NCBI RefSeq assembly: GCF_963360655.1
Contig: NZ_OY725712.1
Span: forward strand, 1,054,001 to 1,118,000
Source: Collinsella aerofaciens
Lineage (GTDB): Bacteria > Actinomycetota > Coriobacteriia > Coriobacteriales > Coriobacteriaceae
DNA: 64,000 nucleotides
Reading direction: 5' to 3'
Made by a program: the position numbers and the translations under genes. Shown here piece after piece: positions 44,489 through 53,422 of this stretch (within the stretch, counting starts at the first letter, position 1; the number at the start of each line of letters is the position of its first letter). The notes beneath the pieces were generated by a model, which worked only from the letters and a program-made list of their open reading frames with translations, was not told the origin of the DNA and searched no databases.

Positions 44489-47371
44489 CTAAATAAACAC
44501 GTCGACGAGGATGGGCATAAGGTTGAGCAGGCCAAACACCAGCGCCACGCCCCATCCGAGCCTAAAGCAGCTGCGCCAGGTGCTGCGTGCGAAGGTGTTG
44601 TCGATCAGGACCTCGACAAAATACGTCGCGGCCATCACGACCAGGGCTACAACCCAGCTCACGGGGTTGCCCCAGACAAAGAACATGCCCACCCACATCA
44701 AAAACAGCACGGTCTCGCACCAGTGCATAAGGGTCATCTTGGCCAGCGTGCCGCCGCTCATCTCGGTGGCGACGCCCTGGACGATCTCCTGATGCGCATG
44801 ATGCGAGTACGAAAGGTCAAACGGCGACTTGCGCAGCTTGATGGTAAGCACCGCGAGCAACGCGAGGAAAATGGGCGCGCTGTGCACGATGATGGGGACC
44901 GACTGCCCCGTCACGGCGATGGAATCAAAGCTGTCGGTGGCAAGGTACAGGCCCACGCTCATCAGCAAAACGGCGGGCTCGTAACTCATAACCTGCAGTA
45001 ACTCACGATCGGCGCCAACCTGGGCAAACGGGCTTTGCGTCGAGGCGGACGCCAGCACCACAAAGATCGCGGCGAGCGTCACCATAAAAGCGCACAGTAG
45101 CGTGTTAGAGCCCGACACAAAGATGCCGCCGCCCACCACGGTAAAGATGAGCGCGCACGCCATATAGGTATCGTCCATGGTGTTTACGCTGGCGGGGGCC
45201 TTGCGCAGCAGCTTGGCAACGTCGTAGAAGGGCTGCAGCAGGCGCGGGCCCACGCGGCCCTGCATTCGGGCGGACAGCTTGCGGTCAATGCCGTCGATCA
45301 TGCCACCCACAAGCGGCGCCAGCAGGGCAAACGCCACGGTGCCAATAAAAATGCCCACGACACCCGAACCTTCAAAATACTTGCCGCGCAGCACCGAGGG
45401 CGCACTCATGGCAAGTCTCTCGGGCCCAATCCATGCGCAACACAGCAGCGCAAACAAGATAATGCTGCAGCACACGACGCTACCCGCGGGGCCAATACGC
45501 TTCTCGCCAAGGGCGTCCTCCGAGTACCAATTGCGCTTTTCGGCCTTTACCTCGTGTCCCATCGAGCCGCGGAAATGGCGATATTTGTCGGTTCCCACAC
45601 CCGAAAGATATACGTTTACATGCGGTTTGTTGCTCACGCGGAATGAAGTCAGCAACACCACGGCAATAAAAGCCACGATAACCACCATCAGATACATGGC
45701 GTCCTTGCCAATAACGTACGGCACGCGGCCAAACACCATGGCCAAGTAAGGCGACACCAGACCGCTCGAGATAACCGGGAACGCCACGCAGCACAGAATA
45801 AGCAGCGCGGCGATGGTGTTGAGGGCCATCCATTCGGTCTTATGGACATTGACCTCAACGTTTTGAGCCGTGGGGTCGACGCCCGAAAGCTTGGCAAGCC
45901 ACTTGCCCCAGAAGAAGAACGTCGCGGCCGAGCCAAAGGCAAGCACCATGATCATGAGCACGTTGCCGGTCTGCGCGAACGCCACCAGGGCGCCCCACTT
46001 GGACACGAGCATGCCAAACGGCGCCACAAACATGCCCATGATGCCCAGCATCATCAGGCGCGTCAGGTGCGGCATGCGGCTGAACATGCCGTCCATGTCC
46101 TCGATATCGCGGCTGCCGATATGATGCTCGGCCGTGCCCACGCACAGGAACAGCAGCGACTTGGCCACCGTGTGGAACAGGATCAGGAAGATGGCCGCCC
46201 ATACGGCCTCGGGCGCGCCGACACCCAAGCAGGCACTAATGAGGCCCAAGTTGGAAATGGTGGAGTACGCGAGCACGCGTTTGGCGTTGCTCTGCGAGAT
46301 GGCCATGAGGGCAGCGAGCAAAAACGTGATGGCACCCACACTCGTGACCATAAAGCCGGTCACAGGATAGATGGCATAGAGCGGGCTCAGCTTGACCATC
46401 AGGAATACGCCGGCTTTGACCATGGTTGACGAGTGCAGCAGGGCGCTCGTGGGCGTGGGGGCAACCATGGCACCCAGCAGCCAAGTGTGGAACGGCATCT
46501 GTGCGGCCTTGGTGAGCGCGGCGAGCGACAGCAGAACGACCGGCATCACCAGCAGCGCGGACTGCGCGGTTCCGGCGCCGGAAAGCTCGATCATGCCCGA
46601 GATGGTCAGCGGCATGCCATTGACGTGCAGAAACATAAGGCCCGCCAAAAACGCGATGCCGCCCAGCATGTTGAGGATGATCTGGGTGAAGGCGTTTTTG
46701 ATGGCCTCGGGCGTGCGCGTGTAGCCAATCATAAGGAACGAGCACACGGTGGTGATTTCCCAGCCGCAGAACAGCCACTCAAGGTTGTCACTCGTCACGA
46801 TGACGAACATGGCCGAGAGGAATAGAAACATAAGCGCCAGGAACTGCGGGCGACGGTCGGGCGCGGTCTGCCCGCGCAGCGCAGCCTCGTGCTCGTCATG
46901 GGCCTGGAAGTCCTTCATGTAGCCCAGGGCATACACGCAGATTAGGCTACCGACGATGCCGACGGCGAGGACCATGATCACACTCATGTAGTCCAGGTAG
47001 AGCGGCGTCGCCGTGACGGCTTCGACCGCGGGCAGCGTCATGGCTGCAAAGGCGAACGAGCCCACCAGCTGGACTATGCCGAGCACCGTGGCGAGCGCGT
47101 TCCTATATTTGTACGCGTTGTACAGGATTACGGCGCACAGGATGACGTCGATGACGGAGCTGATGATCGAGAGCACATGCGAGGTGCCGGAGGCAACCTC
47201 AAAGCTCTGCGGACCCATGCCAAAAAACATGACGGCGACTACAACTGTCACCGCCATAATAATGCCGGAACCTATGAGCCCCACCGCATCGCGGGCGCGG
47301 TCGCCGCGCGCGAACAGCATGCCCAGCGCCGGTACCAGCGGAAACAGGGTAAGGAAATACAGTAGCGTCAT
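44489..47371 (-). CDS. Fused EchA-EchB membrane subunit of an energy-converting hydrogenase
   Basis: A 960-residue polypeptide. Residues about 1-625 are an antiporter-like NuoL/ND5 subunit (EchA type) with about 15-16 TM segments; conserved Lys/Glu occur in the TM helices (LFCGWEITTVCS; HSSTMVKAGVF). Residues about 640-960 are a NuoH/EchB-like subunit with ARMQGRVGPRLLQPFYDVAKL, VGADRELLQVMSYEPA and HAHQEIVQGVATEMSG. In known Ech operons these are two genes. The fusion puts the proton-pumping and quinone/hydrogenase-docking parts in one chain. First gene of the operon. Confidence 0.93.
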   Translation of the reverse strand: MTLLYFLTLFPLVPALGMLFARGDRARDAVGLIGSGIIMAVTVVVAVMFFGMGPQSFEVASGTSHVLSIISSVIDVILCAVILYNAYKYRNALATVLGIVQLVGSFAFAAMTLPAVEAVTATPLYLDYMSVIMVLAVGIVGSLICVYALGYMKDFQAHDEHEAALRGQTAPDRRPQFLALMFLFLSAMFVIVTSDNLEWLFCGWEITTVCSFLMIGYTRTPEAIKNAFTQIILNMLGGIAFLAGLMFLHVNGMPLTISGMIELSGAGTAQSALLVMPVVLLSLAALTKAAQMPFHTWLLGAMVAPTPTSALLHSSTMVKAGVFLMVKLSPLYAIYPVTGFMVTSVGAITFLLAALMAISQSNAKRVLAYSTISNLGLISACLGVGAPEAVWAAIFLILFHTVAKSLLFLCVGTAEHHIGSRDIEDMDGMFSRMPHLTRLMMLGIMGMFVAPFGMLVSKWGALVAFAQTGNVLMIMVLAFGSAATFFFWGKWLAKLSGVDPTAQNVEVNVHKTEWMALNTIAALLILCCVAFPVISSGLVSPYLAMVFGRVPYVIGKDAMYLMVVIVAFIAVVLLTSFRVSNKPHVNVYLSGVGTDKYRHFRGSMGHEVKAEKRNWYSEDALGEKRIGPAGSVVCCSIILFALLCCAWIGPERLAMSAPSVLRGKYFEGSGVVGIFIGTVAFALLAPLVGGMIDGIDRKLSARMQGRVGPRLLQPFYDVAKLLRKAPASVNTMDDTYMACALIFTVVGGGIFVSGSNTLLCAFMVTLAAIFVVLASASTQSPFAQVGADRELLQVMSYEPAVLLMSVGLYLATDSFDSIAVTGQSVPIIVHSAPIFLALLAVLTIKLRKSPFDLSYSHHAHQEIVQGVATEMSGGTLAKMTLMHWCETVLFLMWVGMFFVWGNPVSWVVALVVMAATYFVEVLIDNTFARSTWRSCFRLGWGVALVFGLLNLMPILVDVFI

Positions 47372-47399
47372 ACCATCACTCCCCCATGCAAAAACGCTG

Positions 47400-47426
47400 C
47401 AATTGTTTAACGTTATAGCTCAATTG
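47400..47426. promoter_or_regulatory. CAATTG pair upstream of the Ech operon
   Basis: Two CAATTG palindromes (47400-47405 and 47421-47426) flank TTTAACGTTATAGCT. On the minus strand TATAAC could be a -10. The pair is the best candidate operator for the hydrogenase operon. The rest of 47372-47623 shows nothing else I can support. Confidence 0.4.
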
Positions 47427-47623
47427 ATGAGTAGCGGCAGCGGGTTTTCGGTCAACTGGGGAGTTTTAGGCGTACGGGGCAAGGAGTCTGTCCGCATTGG
47501 AGCAAAGGGGCGACGCTCCCCCTATCGCAGCGGTGGGCGCACGGGCCACTGCGCGCGGTTTATTGGCCATTTTGGAGGATGTCCCGATAGGCTCGCGGCG
47601 GTCCAAAAAGTTGGCGCGGCAAG

Positions 47624-47647
47624 AAAAATGCGCCCCTGTGGGCGCAC
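47624..47647 (-). terminator. Terminator after the HTH gene
   Basis: On the minus strand TGCGCCC pairs with GGGGCGCA and is followed by TTTTTC. Confidence 0.8.
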
Positions 47648-47658
47648 CATCCCGTTTG

Positions 47659-48054
47659 CTATTCCGCCTTTTTAACGCGCGGCTTGCGACCGCGCGGCTT
47701 ATCGACCAGTGCGGCCTCACCGCTCTCGCGGTACTGACGGCACCAAGCCTTGACCGAAGACTCGCTGGGAATCTTGTGCTTGATCATGGCCTCGCGAACC
47801 GTCAAGCCGTTTTCCAGACGGTCCTTAACCACAGCGAGCTTTACGTCGTACGAATAGGTGTGATGATGCGAACCGGCATTGAGAACGGCGTCGGCACCGC
47901 CCACGGCATACGCGCGGGCCCACTGACGAGCCGTGGCCTGGGGAATGCCAAGCTCCGCGGCGAGAGCGCGATGACCGACCCCCTCTTGGAGGATCTCGAC
48001 GGCGCGCTGCCTAACCTCGGGCGCATGCGTGCGAGTCCTAGTTGCTTCCGACAT
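47659..48054 (-). CDS. Helix-turn-helix protein, IS3-type OrfA remnant
   Basis: A 131-residue protein with two HTH segments (RALAAELGIPQATARQWARAY and TVREAMIKHKIPSESSVKAWCRQY) and a basic tail (RGRKPRVKKAE). It resembles the DNA-binding OrfA of IS3/IS481-type transposases or the 'InsE-like' HTH proteins. No integrase/OrfB frame follows on this strand, so it is either a remnant or a domesticated DNA-binding protein. ATG 48054 is chosen; a GTG three codons upstream is also possible. Confidence 0.6.
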   Translation of the reverse strand: MSEATRTRTHAPEVRQRAVEILQEGVGHRALAAELGIPQATARQWARAYAVGGADAVLNAGSHHHTYSYDVKLAVVKDRLENGLTVREAMIKHKIPSESSVKAWCRQYRESGEAALVDKPRGRKPRVKKAE

Positions 48055-48392
48055 ACCTGCCACTTCTTAGCCTTAGCCGTTAATCTGCTTTCTTACGTGC
48101 AAGTTAGATAGCAGCATTTTACTGTTTGCTCAAAGCAGTTAATTAAAGTAGACGCGGTGTTATCTGGACATTTGGCACCAAATTACGACATTTCTTTATC
48201 GATTATTTACGCTGGTAGCTGACTCGCAGCCAATCGTCATTCGCTTGTCAACAAAGTTGGCATCTCTTTATGTCCTTTGGTATAGAGGATATAGTTATTA
48301 ACCCCTCCCCCAATAATTTTGAGTGATCTGCAAGGCAGTAGACGTCCTCACTCCTCATGATTACCGCGCATTGCCATTCATCGGAGCAAAAC
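48055..48392. other. Intergenic stretch, AT-rich, no gene supported
   Basis: About 340 bases between the HTH gene and the reductase terminator. It is AT-rich (TTAATTAAAG near 48130, TTATTTACG near 48205) against a GC-rich surrounding. It may hold the HTH gene's promoter; no repeat family member is visible. Confidence 0.5.
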
Positions 48393-48430
48393 AAAAAGGG
48401 CGGGACCTGCTGCGCTTGCAGGCCCCGCAC
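48393..48430 (-). terminator. Terminator after the Old Yellow Enzyme family gene
   Basis: On the minus strand GCGGGGCCTGC pairs with GCAGGTCCCGC (one mismatch) and is followed by CCTTTTTG. Confidence 0.75.
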
Positions 48431-48503
48431 CGGTTGACACCCGACGGGACACAGCCGGGCGAGACGGATCCGTGCTACCGCCCCGCTTGGCCGCGATGTT
48501 CAA

Positions 48504-50534
48504 CTACAGCTCGTTGGCCGCGTGATACGCCGTGCGAATGGCGCTCGCAATGTCGGCGGTGCGCTCACCCGAGCAGTCGCCCACGCAGGTCACGGGCACC
48601 GTCACGCCATCCAGGTCAAACGCGTTGGCCTTGGAGCCCACGGCCATCACCACGTAATCGCAGGCGATCTTCACCGGCTCCTCGGCGCCGTCCTCGGTGG
48701 TGCGAATGGCCTCCACGCCCTCGTCGGTAATGGCGGTCAGGCGGGTCTTAACGTGCTGCTCCACGTTGTGCTCTGCAAAGTCGCTCATAATCAGCGGCAG
48801 AATGGTCTCGGACTCGCCCGCGGCAATCTTGTCGAGCATCTCCACGATCGCCACCTCGCAGCCGTGCTGCAGCAGATACTCGGCAGTCTCGGTGCCCACC
48901 AGGCCACCGCCAATGACAGCGACGCGGCCGTTGATCTCCGCCTTGCCGGCCAGCACGTCCCAGCTCGAGACGACCTTCTCCGAGTCGGCGCCCGAAACGG
49001 GGATGACCACGTCGTGCGCGCCCACGGCCACAATCGCGGCGTCGGCGGCATTGAGGTCCTCAGCGGTAGCGGCATGGCTGAGCTCAACCTTCACGCCCAG
49101 GCCAGGCAGAATCTTCTCGTAGTACTCGACCGAGCGCATGATCTCGTCCTTGCGCGGAGGCGCAGCCGCCAGCACAATCTGGCCGCCCAAGTGATCGCTC
49201 GCCTCGTAGATGGTCACGTCGTAGCCGCGCTTGGCCGCCACGCGTGCGGCCTCCAGGCCGGCGATGCCGCCGCCCACCACGGCGATCTTCTTGTCGCCCT
49301 CGCCCGGCTTAATGGCGATGGTCGCCTCGTCGCCGTTCTCGGCATTGAGCACGCACGAGATGTACTTGCGATTTTGAATCGCGTCGACGCAGCCCTTGTT
49401 GCAGTTGAGGCACTCGCGGATGGGCTCACCCGTGGCGGCCTTCAGCGCAATGTCGGGGTCGCACATGAGCGAGCGGCCATAGGCGATGATGTCGGCGGCG
49501 CCGTCTTCCAGAATCTTCTCGCCGGCCTCGACCGAAACCACGCGGCCCACGGTTGCCACCGGCACGGAGACCAGGGCCTTGACGCGCTCGGCCACGGGCA
49601 GCGTCCAGTTGTAGGGCATGGCGCCCATGGGCGGAATGGTGTCGCCCATGTTGCCGGTGTGGTTGGCCTGTGCGACCTGGATCATATCGATGCCCGCGCC
49701 CTCGAGCAGCTTGGCGAACTCGCAGGCCTCGTCGGGCTGCAGGCCGCCCTTGCCGCGCGGCGTGCCGTCGGGGTTCTCCATGATCACGGGGAGCTTGTAC
49801 TCCACCATCAGCTGCGGCGCGGCCTCCTTAATGGCGGCGACGACCTCCAGCGCGTAGCGAACGCGGTTCTCGAACGAACCACCGTACTCGTCGGTGCGCT
49901 GGTTGAGGATGGCCGAGCACAGCGAACCCACCAGGCGGTCGCCGTGGACCTCGATAGCGTCGATCCCGGCCTGCTGTGCGCGAGCGGCCGAGGCAGCGAT
50001 GGCCTCCTTGATCTGGGTGAGCTGCTCTACGCTCGCCTCGTTCACAAAGTGCTGCATGTCGTGATGCAGCTTGGCGTAGGCCTGGTTGCGGATCTCGTTG
50101 GACTCGGCCATCTTGGCGGCAAAGGTCTCCTCGTCGCCGGCGGCCTTGGCCTCCTGCGCGGCCTTGGCGGCGGCCATGGATCCCATGACCATGCGGCCGA
50201 CACCGGGCACATCGTACTCGGGGTGGAACAGCTGCAGCGCGACCTTGGCGCCGTGCTTGTGGACGGCGTCGGCCAGCGCTTTAAACGTGGGGATCTGGGC
50301 GTCGGTTGCCAGCTTGGGCGTGGGGCTTGCGGTCATGACGGGAGCGACGTCGCCGATGACGATGTAGCTCACGCCGCCACGGGCCAAGCGCTCGTAAAAA
50401 GCCAGGCTGCGCTCGCCGATGGAACCGTCACGCTCCTCGTAGCCGGTGGTCAGCGGCGGAAACATAATGCGGTTCTTGAGCTCAAGGGGGCCAACCGTAA
50501 TGGGCTGGAGCAGCTTGGATGCAGGTGTGGTCAT
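48504..50534 (-). CDS. NADH:flavin oxidoreductase / 2,4-dienoyl-CoA reductase-like iron-sulfur flavoprotein
   Basis: A 676-residue enzyme. An OYE-type TIM barrel (about 1-375) binds FMN; a [4Fe-4S] cluster motif CLNCNKGCVDAIQNRKYISC lies at about 375-395; a C-terminal FAD/NAD(P) domain (about 405-676) has VVGGGIAGLEAAR and VIGGGLVGTETAEYLL dinucleotide motifs. It reduces activated double bonds or nitro groups, as in bile-acid, dienoyl-CoA or drug metabolism of gut Coriobacteriia. ATG 50534 is favoured over 50540 by GAGAGGA spacing. The substrate is not readable. No HTH regulator is adjacent. Confidence 0.93.
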   Translation of the reverse strand: MTTPASKLLQPITVGPLELKNRIMFPPLTTGYEERDGSIGERSLAFYERLARGGVSYIVIGDVAPVMTASPTPKLATDAQIPTFKALADAVHKHGAKVALQLFHPEYDVPGVGRMVMGSMAAAKAAQEAKAAGDEETFAAKMAESNEIRNQAYAKLHHDMQHFVNEASVEQLTQIKEAIAASAARAQQAGIDAIEVHGDRLVGSLCSAILNQRTDEYGGSFENRVRYALEVVAAIKEAAPQLMVEYKLPVIMENPDGTPRGKGGLQPDEACEFAKLLEGAGIDMIQVAQANHTGNMGDTIPPMGAMPYNWTLPVAERVKALVSVPVATVGRVVSVEAGEKILEDGAADIIAYGRSLMCDPDIALKAATGEPIRECLNCNKGCVDAIQNRKYISCVLNAENGDEATIAIKPGEGDKKIAVVGGGIAGLEAARVAAKRGYDVTIYEASDHLGGQIVLAAAPPRKDEIMRSVEYYEKILPGLGVKVELSHAATAEDLNAADAAIVAVGAHDVVIPVSGADSEKVVSSWDVLAGKAEINGRVAVIGGGLVGTETAEYLLQHGCEVAIVEMLDKIAAGESETILPLIMSDFAEHNVEQHVKTRLTAITDEGVEAIRTTEDGAEEPVKIACDYVVMAVGSKANAFDLDGVTVPVTCVGDCSGERTADIASAIRTAYHAANEL

Positions 50535-50676
50535 GGACATTCCTCTCTTGTAGGCGCGGCGGCGATAATGCCGCGTAGTTATCTAGAGGATATGGCATGG
50601 GAATACAGCAGCGCAACGGAAATCGGCGGACAGCAGGTAGCGGCAGGTGGATGGGATGAGCCCAACAGCGGGTTTT

Positions 50677-50731
50677 TCTCGATCTGTAACACCTAGCCGC
50701 CTAAATCGGGTCTAGATGTTACAGATCGAGA
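50677..50731. repeat. Perfect 15-bp-arm inverted repeat near the tRNA
   Basis: TCTCGATCTGTAACA (50677-50691) and TGTTACAGATCGAGA (50717-50731) flank 25 bp. It lies between the reductase start and the tRNA terminator and belongs to neither. Confidence 0.8.
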
Positions 50732-50781
50732 TTTTGTTTGAGAGGCCAAGAATTGGACCGAGAACACGGTCCCGGAATAAC

Positions 50782-50812
50782 AAAAAAGCTCGTCGGCTAG
50801 GCCGACGAGCTG
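50782..50812 (-). terminator. Terminator after tRNA-fMet
   Basis: AGCTCGTCGGC (50788-50798) pairs with GCCGACGAGCT (50802-50812); on the minus strand a run of six T residues follows. Confidence 0.85.
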
Positions 50813-50820
50813 CAAGTTCT

Positions 50821-50897
50821 TGGTCGCGGGGGCAGGATTTGAACCTACGACCTCCGGGTTATGAGCCCGGCGAGCTACCAGACTGCTCCACCCCGCA
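50821..50897 (-). tRNA. Initiator tRNA-Met (CAT anticodon)
   Basis: Reverse complement folds as a 77-nt cloverleaf with encoded CCA. Acceptor stem 7 bp, anticodon stem CCGGG/CCCGG with the three G-C pairs typical of initiators, anticodon loop CTCATAA, A11-U24 in the D stem, T loop TTCAAAT. Position 1 is U and position 72 is G (wobble); most bacterial initiators have an unpaired C1-A72. Terminator immediately downstream on the minus strand. Confidence 0.93.
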
Positions 50898-51093
50898 ATG
50901 TCTGGGCGCCTCATGTGCGCAAGAAAGAATATTACGCGGGAGTTCGGTAAACGGCAAGGAAAAACTCGTGGAGCATAATTCCTTCATATTTAAACCCCTC
51001 AGCCCCTATCACCGTAAACGAATCGCAGCCGAGTGCCGTCGGCGACGCGTATACAATGGTGCGCGTCCTTTTATGCCAACACCGGGAGTAGAC

Positions 51094-51867
51094 ATGCTGC
51101 TCGCTATCGATATGGGAAACACGCAGACGGCCATGGGCCTGTTTGACGGAGACGAGCTGGTGCAGTCGTGGCGCATGCCCACCGACCGCTCCTATACCGC
51201 CGACGAGATCCATGTGCGCCTGATGGGTTTCTTTAAGATGTACGGCCTTTCGCTCGACGCGGTCGACGCGATCGCCTTTGCCGGCGTGGTGCCGCAGCTC
51301 TCGCGCGAATGGCACGCCGTGGCCGACCGCATTGCCGCGGACGCCATCGTCATCGGGCCGCAGACGGCCGCGGTGACCAAGCTGCGCGCGGCGCGTCCCC
51401 AAGCCGTAGGCGCCGATCGCGTCGCTAACGCCGTTGCGGCCGAAACTTTCTACGGCGCGCCGGCAATCGTGGTGGACTTTGGCACCGCGACCAATATCGA
51501 CGTCATCGATGAGGACGGTTATTACATTGGCGGAGCGATCGCGCCGGGCATTCGCATCTCCATGGACGCGCTTGCCGCCCGTGCCGCCAAGCTCGCCAGC
51601 GTGCCGCTCGAGGCGCCCGAGCACGCCATCGGCCGCGATACCGAGGAGTGCATCAAGGTCGGCGCCGTGATGGGCGCCGCCGCCATGGCTGAGGGCCTGG
51701 TCGCGCGCATGAAGCGCGAGCTGGGCCGCGAGGATGCCACCGTTATCGCCACGGGCGGTCTCGCCAGCATCGTCGCCGATTCGACCGATGCCTTCGACGT
51801 GGTCGACGGACAGCTCACCATCAAGGGTATCTGCGAAATCTACCGCCGCATGCAGGAGCTGGGATAG
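51094..51867 (+). CDS. coaX: Type III pantothenate kinase
   Basis: A 257-residue kinase of CoA synthesis, pantothenate to 4'-phosphopantothenate. The ASKHA fold opens with LLAIDMGNTQTAMGLF (Asp6) and has ADRVANAVAA and VVDFGTATNIDVI (phosphate/substrate motifs; Asp about 130), AGGAIAPGI and TIATGG-like later strands. ATG 51094 is chosen for GGGAGTAG upstream; an ATG at 51073 is out of the family alignment. A TATACAAT -10 at 51050-51057 gives a short leader. Confidence 0.95.
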   Translation: MLLAIDMGNTQTAMGLFDGDELVQSWRMPTDRSYTADEIHVRLMGFFKMYGLSLDAVDAIAFAGVVPQLSREWHAVADRIAADAIVIGPQTAAVTKLRAARPQAVGADRVANAVAAETFYGAPAIVVDFGTATNIDVIDEDGYYIGGAIAPGIRISMDALAARAAKLASVPLEAPEHAIGRDTEECIKVGAVMGAAAMAEGLVARMKRELGREDATVIATGGLASIVADSTDAFDVVDGQLTIKGICEIYRRMQELG

Positions 51868-51921
51868 GACAGGGGCTTAAGTCGAGCACGAGCGCGAGCG
51901 GCGAACTAGGCAACGCATCGG

Positions 51922-51966
51922 CCCTATTCCTCAAAATCGAAAGATTTTCAGTTTTGAGGAATAGGG
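51922..51966. repeat. Palindrome P1 (P family), 45 bp
   Basis: CCCTATTCCTCAAAA (51922-51936) and TTTTGAGGAATAGGG (51952-51966) are perfect 15-bp arms. The stop of the DUF4143 ATPase gene lies 8 bp away. Confidence 0.85.
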
Positions 51967-51973
51967 CTTTCTG

Positions 51974-53170
51974 CTAGGCCTCGTCGCACAGCCACCTCGC
52001 CAGGTCCACGATCTGCACCCCATTGCGGTCCGTGGCCTCGTGATGCGTGCGGGCGAGAATCATCTTGGGGTACGCGTCGCCAATGCTCAGCAGTGGTGAA
52101 ATCTCGCGTTCAAATGTCTTATCCGAGCTGATGTCGTCGCTCACCTGAATGTAGAGCTTCTCGCTTCGCTTGATTGCTACAAAGTCTATTTCCTTTTTAT
52201 AGAGCACGCCGACGTATACCTCGTATCCGCGGCGCAGCAGCTCGATTGCCACCATGTTCTCGTATACGCGTCCCCAATCCATATCACGTGTACCGAGCAG
52301 CGCGTATTTGAACGCGTGGTCTGCCAGGTAATACTTCTCGCCGCTCTTAAGGTATTTTTTGCCGCGGATGTCGTACCGACGAACTTTATAGAAGGCAAAC
52401 GCATCGCACAGGCACCCCATGTACGTGCCGACCGTCTTGTTCGTTATCTTTAGCCCATCCGCGTTCAAAATATCCGTAATGTTACGTGCCGACGTTATGT
52501 TGGATACGTTGTCCATCATGTAATCGGCAATGCGCAGCAGCGCCGATTCGTTTCTCACGTTATGCCGCTGCACGATATCTCTCACGATGAGCGTTTTGAA
52601 GACATTGGAGAGATATTGATAACGCTGCTCCTGCAGTGGATAAGGGTAGGAGCCGGACATACCGCCGGTTCTCGCGTACTCATCGAAGTCGCGGTCGACC
52701 TCGCCCTCGTCGCCATAGAGTCGATACTCCTCAAACGAGAATGGGAAAACCTCGATCTCAAACGTACGCCCCGTAAAGAGCGTCGACAGATCGCTCGACA
52801 GCAAAAAGGCATTCGATCCGGTAATGAATATGTCGTACTGCTCGGATGCGTGGAGGCTGTTGATCGCACGCTCAAAACCGTCGCACATCTGAACTTCATC
52901 GATAAGCAGAAAGTTTTGTTTGCCGGACACTCGATGCTCTTTTACATAGGCGAGCAGCGCGTGATACTCGAGCAGATTCTCGAACTCATCGAGGTTGTAG
53001 TTGATATGGATGACATTCGAATTGGACAGATTTGCCTCCACGTAATCGCGGAGGGCCTCGAGCAATTTTGATTTACCGCTACGACGGATGCCCGTGATGA
53101 CCTTGATGTCCGGCACGCCAATAAGGCTCGTCAACGTGTCCATATATGACGTTCTATTGATGAGTTTCAT
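51974..53170 (-). CDS. AAA ATPase with DUF4143 domain
   Basis: A 398-residue protein. The AAA_14 ATPase (about 18-140) has Walker A GIRRSGKSKLL (27-37) and Walker B FLLIDEVQMC (about 88-97). A middle helical region leads to the DUF4143 domain (about 215-395) with TLIVRDIVQRHNVR, the KKYYLADHAFKYAL signature and the EIDFVAIKR nuclease-like motif (Asp/Lys). DUF4143 proteins are widespread in host-associated and mobile contexts. The gene is less GC-rich than its neighbours and lies between copies of the P palindrome, which suggests a mobile cassette. Confidence 0.92.
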   Translation of the reverse strand: MKLINRTSYMDTLTSLIGVPDIKVITGIRRSGKSKLLEALRDYVEANLSNSNVIHINYNLDEFENLLEYHALLAYVKEHRVSGKQNFLLIDEVQMCDGFERAINSLHASEQYDIFITGSNAFLLSSDLSTLFTGRTFEIEVFPFSFEEYRLYGDEGEVDRDFDEYARTGGMSGSYPYPLQEQRYQYLSNVFKTLIVRDIVQRHNVRNESALLRIADYMMDNVSNITSARNITDILNADGLKITNKTVGTYMGCLCDAFAFYKVRRYDIRGKKYLKSGEKYYLADHAFKYALLGTRDMDWGRVYENMVAIELLRRGYEVYVGVLYKKEIDFVAIKRSEKLYIQVSDDISSDKTFEREISPLLSIGDAYPKMILARTHHEATDRNGVQIVDLARWLCDEA

Positions 53171-53195
53171 TGGGGCCTCCTCGCGGTCTTTTATC

Positions 53196-53236
53196 GCTAT
53201 TCCTCAAAATTGAAAAATTTTCAGTTTTGAGGAATA
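53196..53236. repeat. Palindrome P2 (P family), 41 bp
   Basis: CTATTCCTCAAAA (53196-53208) and TTTTGAGGAATAG (53224-53236), perfect 13-bp arms; inner bases AATTGAAAAATTTTCAG compare with P1. Confidence 0.85.
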
Positions 53237-53281
53237 GGCTCTATAGCGAATATACCTCGCGAAAGACCGAGCTGCCTTAAT

Positions 53282-53324
53282 CCTATTCCTCAAAAACGAA
53301 AATTTTTCAGTTTTGAGGAATAGG
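53282..53324. repeat. Palindrome P3 (P family), 43 bp
   Basis: CCTATTCCTCAAAA (53282-53295) and TTTTGAGGAATAGG (53311-53324), perfect 14-bp arms. Confidence 0.85.
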
Positions 53325-53354
53325 GCGCTGGCAACCCATTCCCCAGATAGGCGA

Positions 53355-53385
53355 AACCCTCCCCGGCACAGGCCGAGGAGGGTCT
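53355..53385 (-). terminator. Terminator after the biotin-ligase-like gene
   Basis: On the minus strand ACCCTCCTCGGCC pairs with CCGGGGAGGGT around a TGTG-like loop. The downstream T content is modest. Confidence 0.65.
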
Positions 53386-53422
53386 TGTTGTCATGTCTAT
53401 CTTTGGGCGCGAACGCCCCGCG

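Noticed and set aside
41724-47371. Calling the operon a NADH dehydrogenase (complex I)
   Set aside because: The large subunit keeps both CxxC pairs for NiFe, which NuoD lacks, and NADH-binding subunits (NuoE, F, G) are absent.
48248-48430. A 60-codon minus-strand ORF in the AT-rich intergenic region
   Set aside because: It overlaps the reductase terminator, has no Shine-Dalgarno and no recognisable features.
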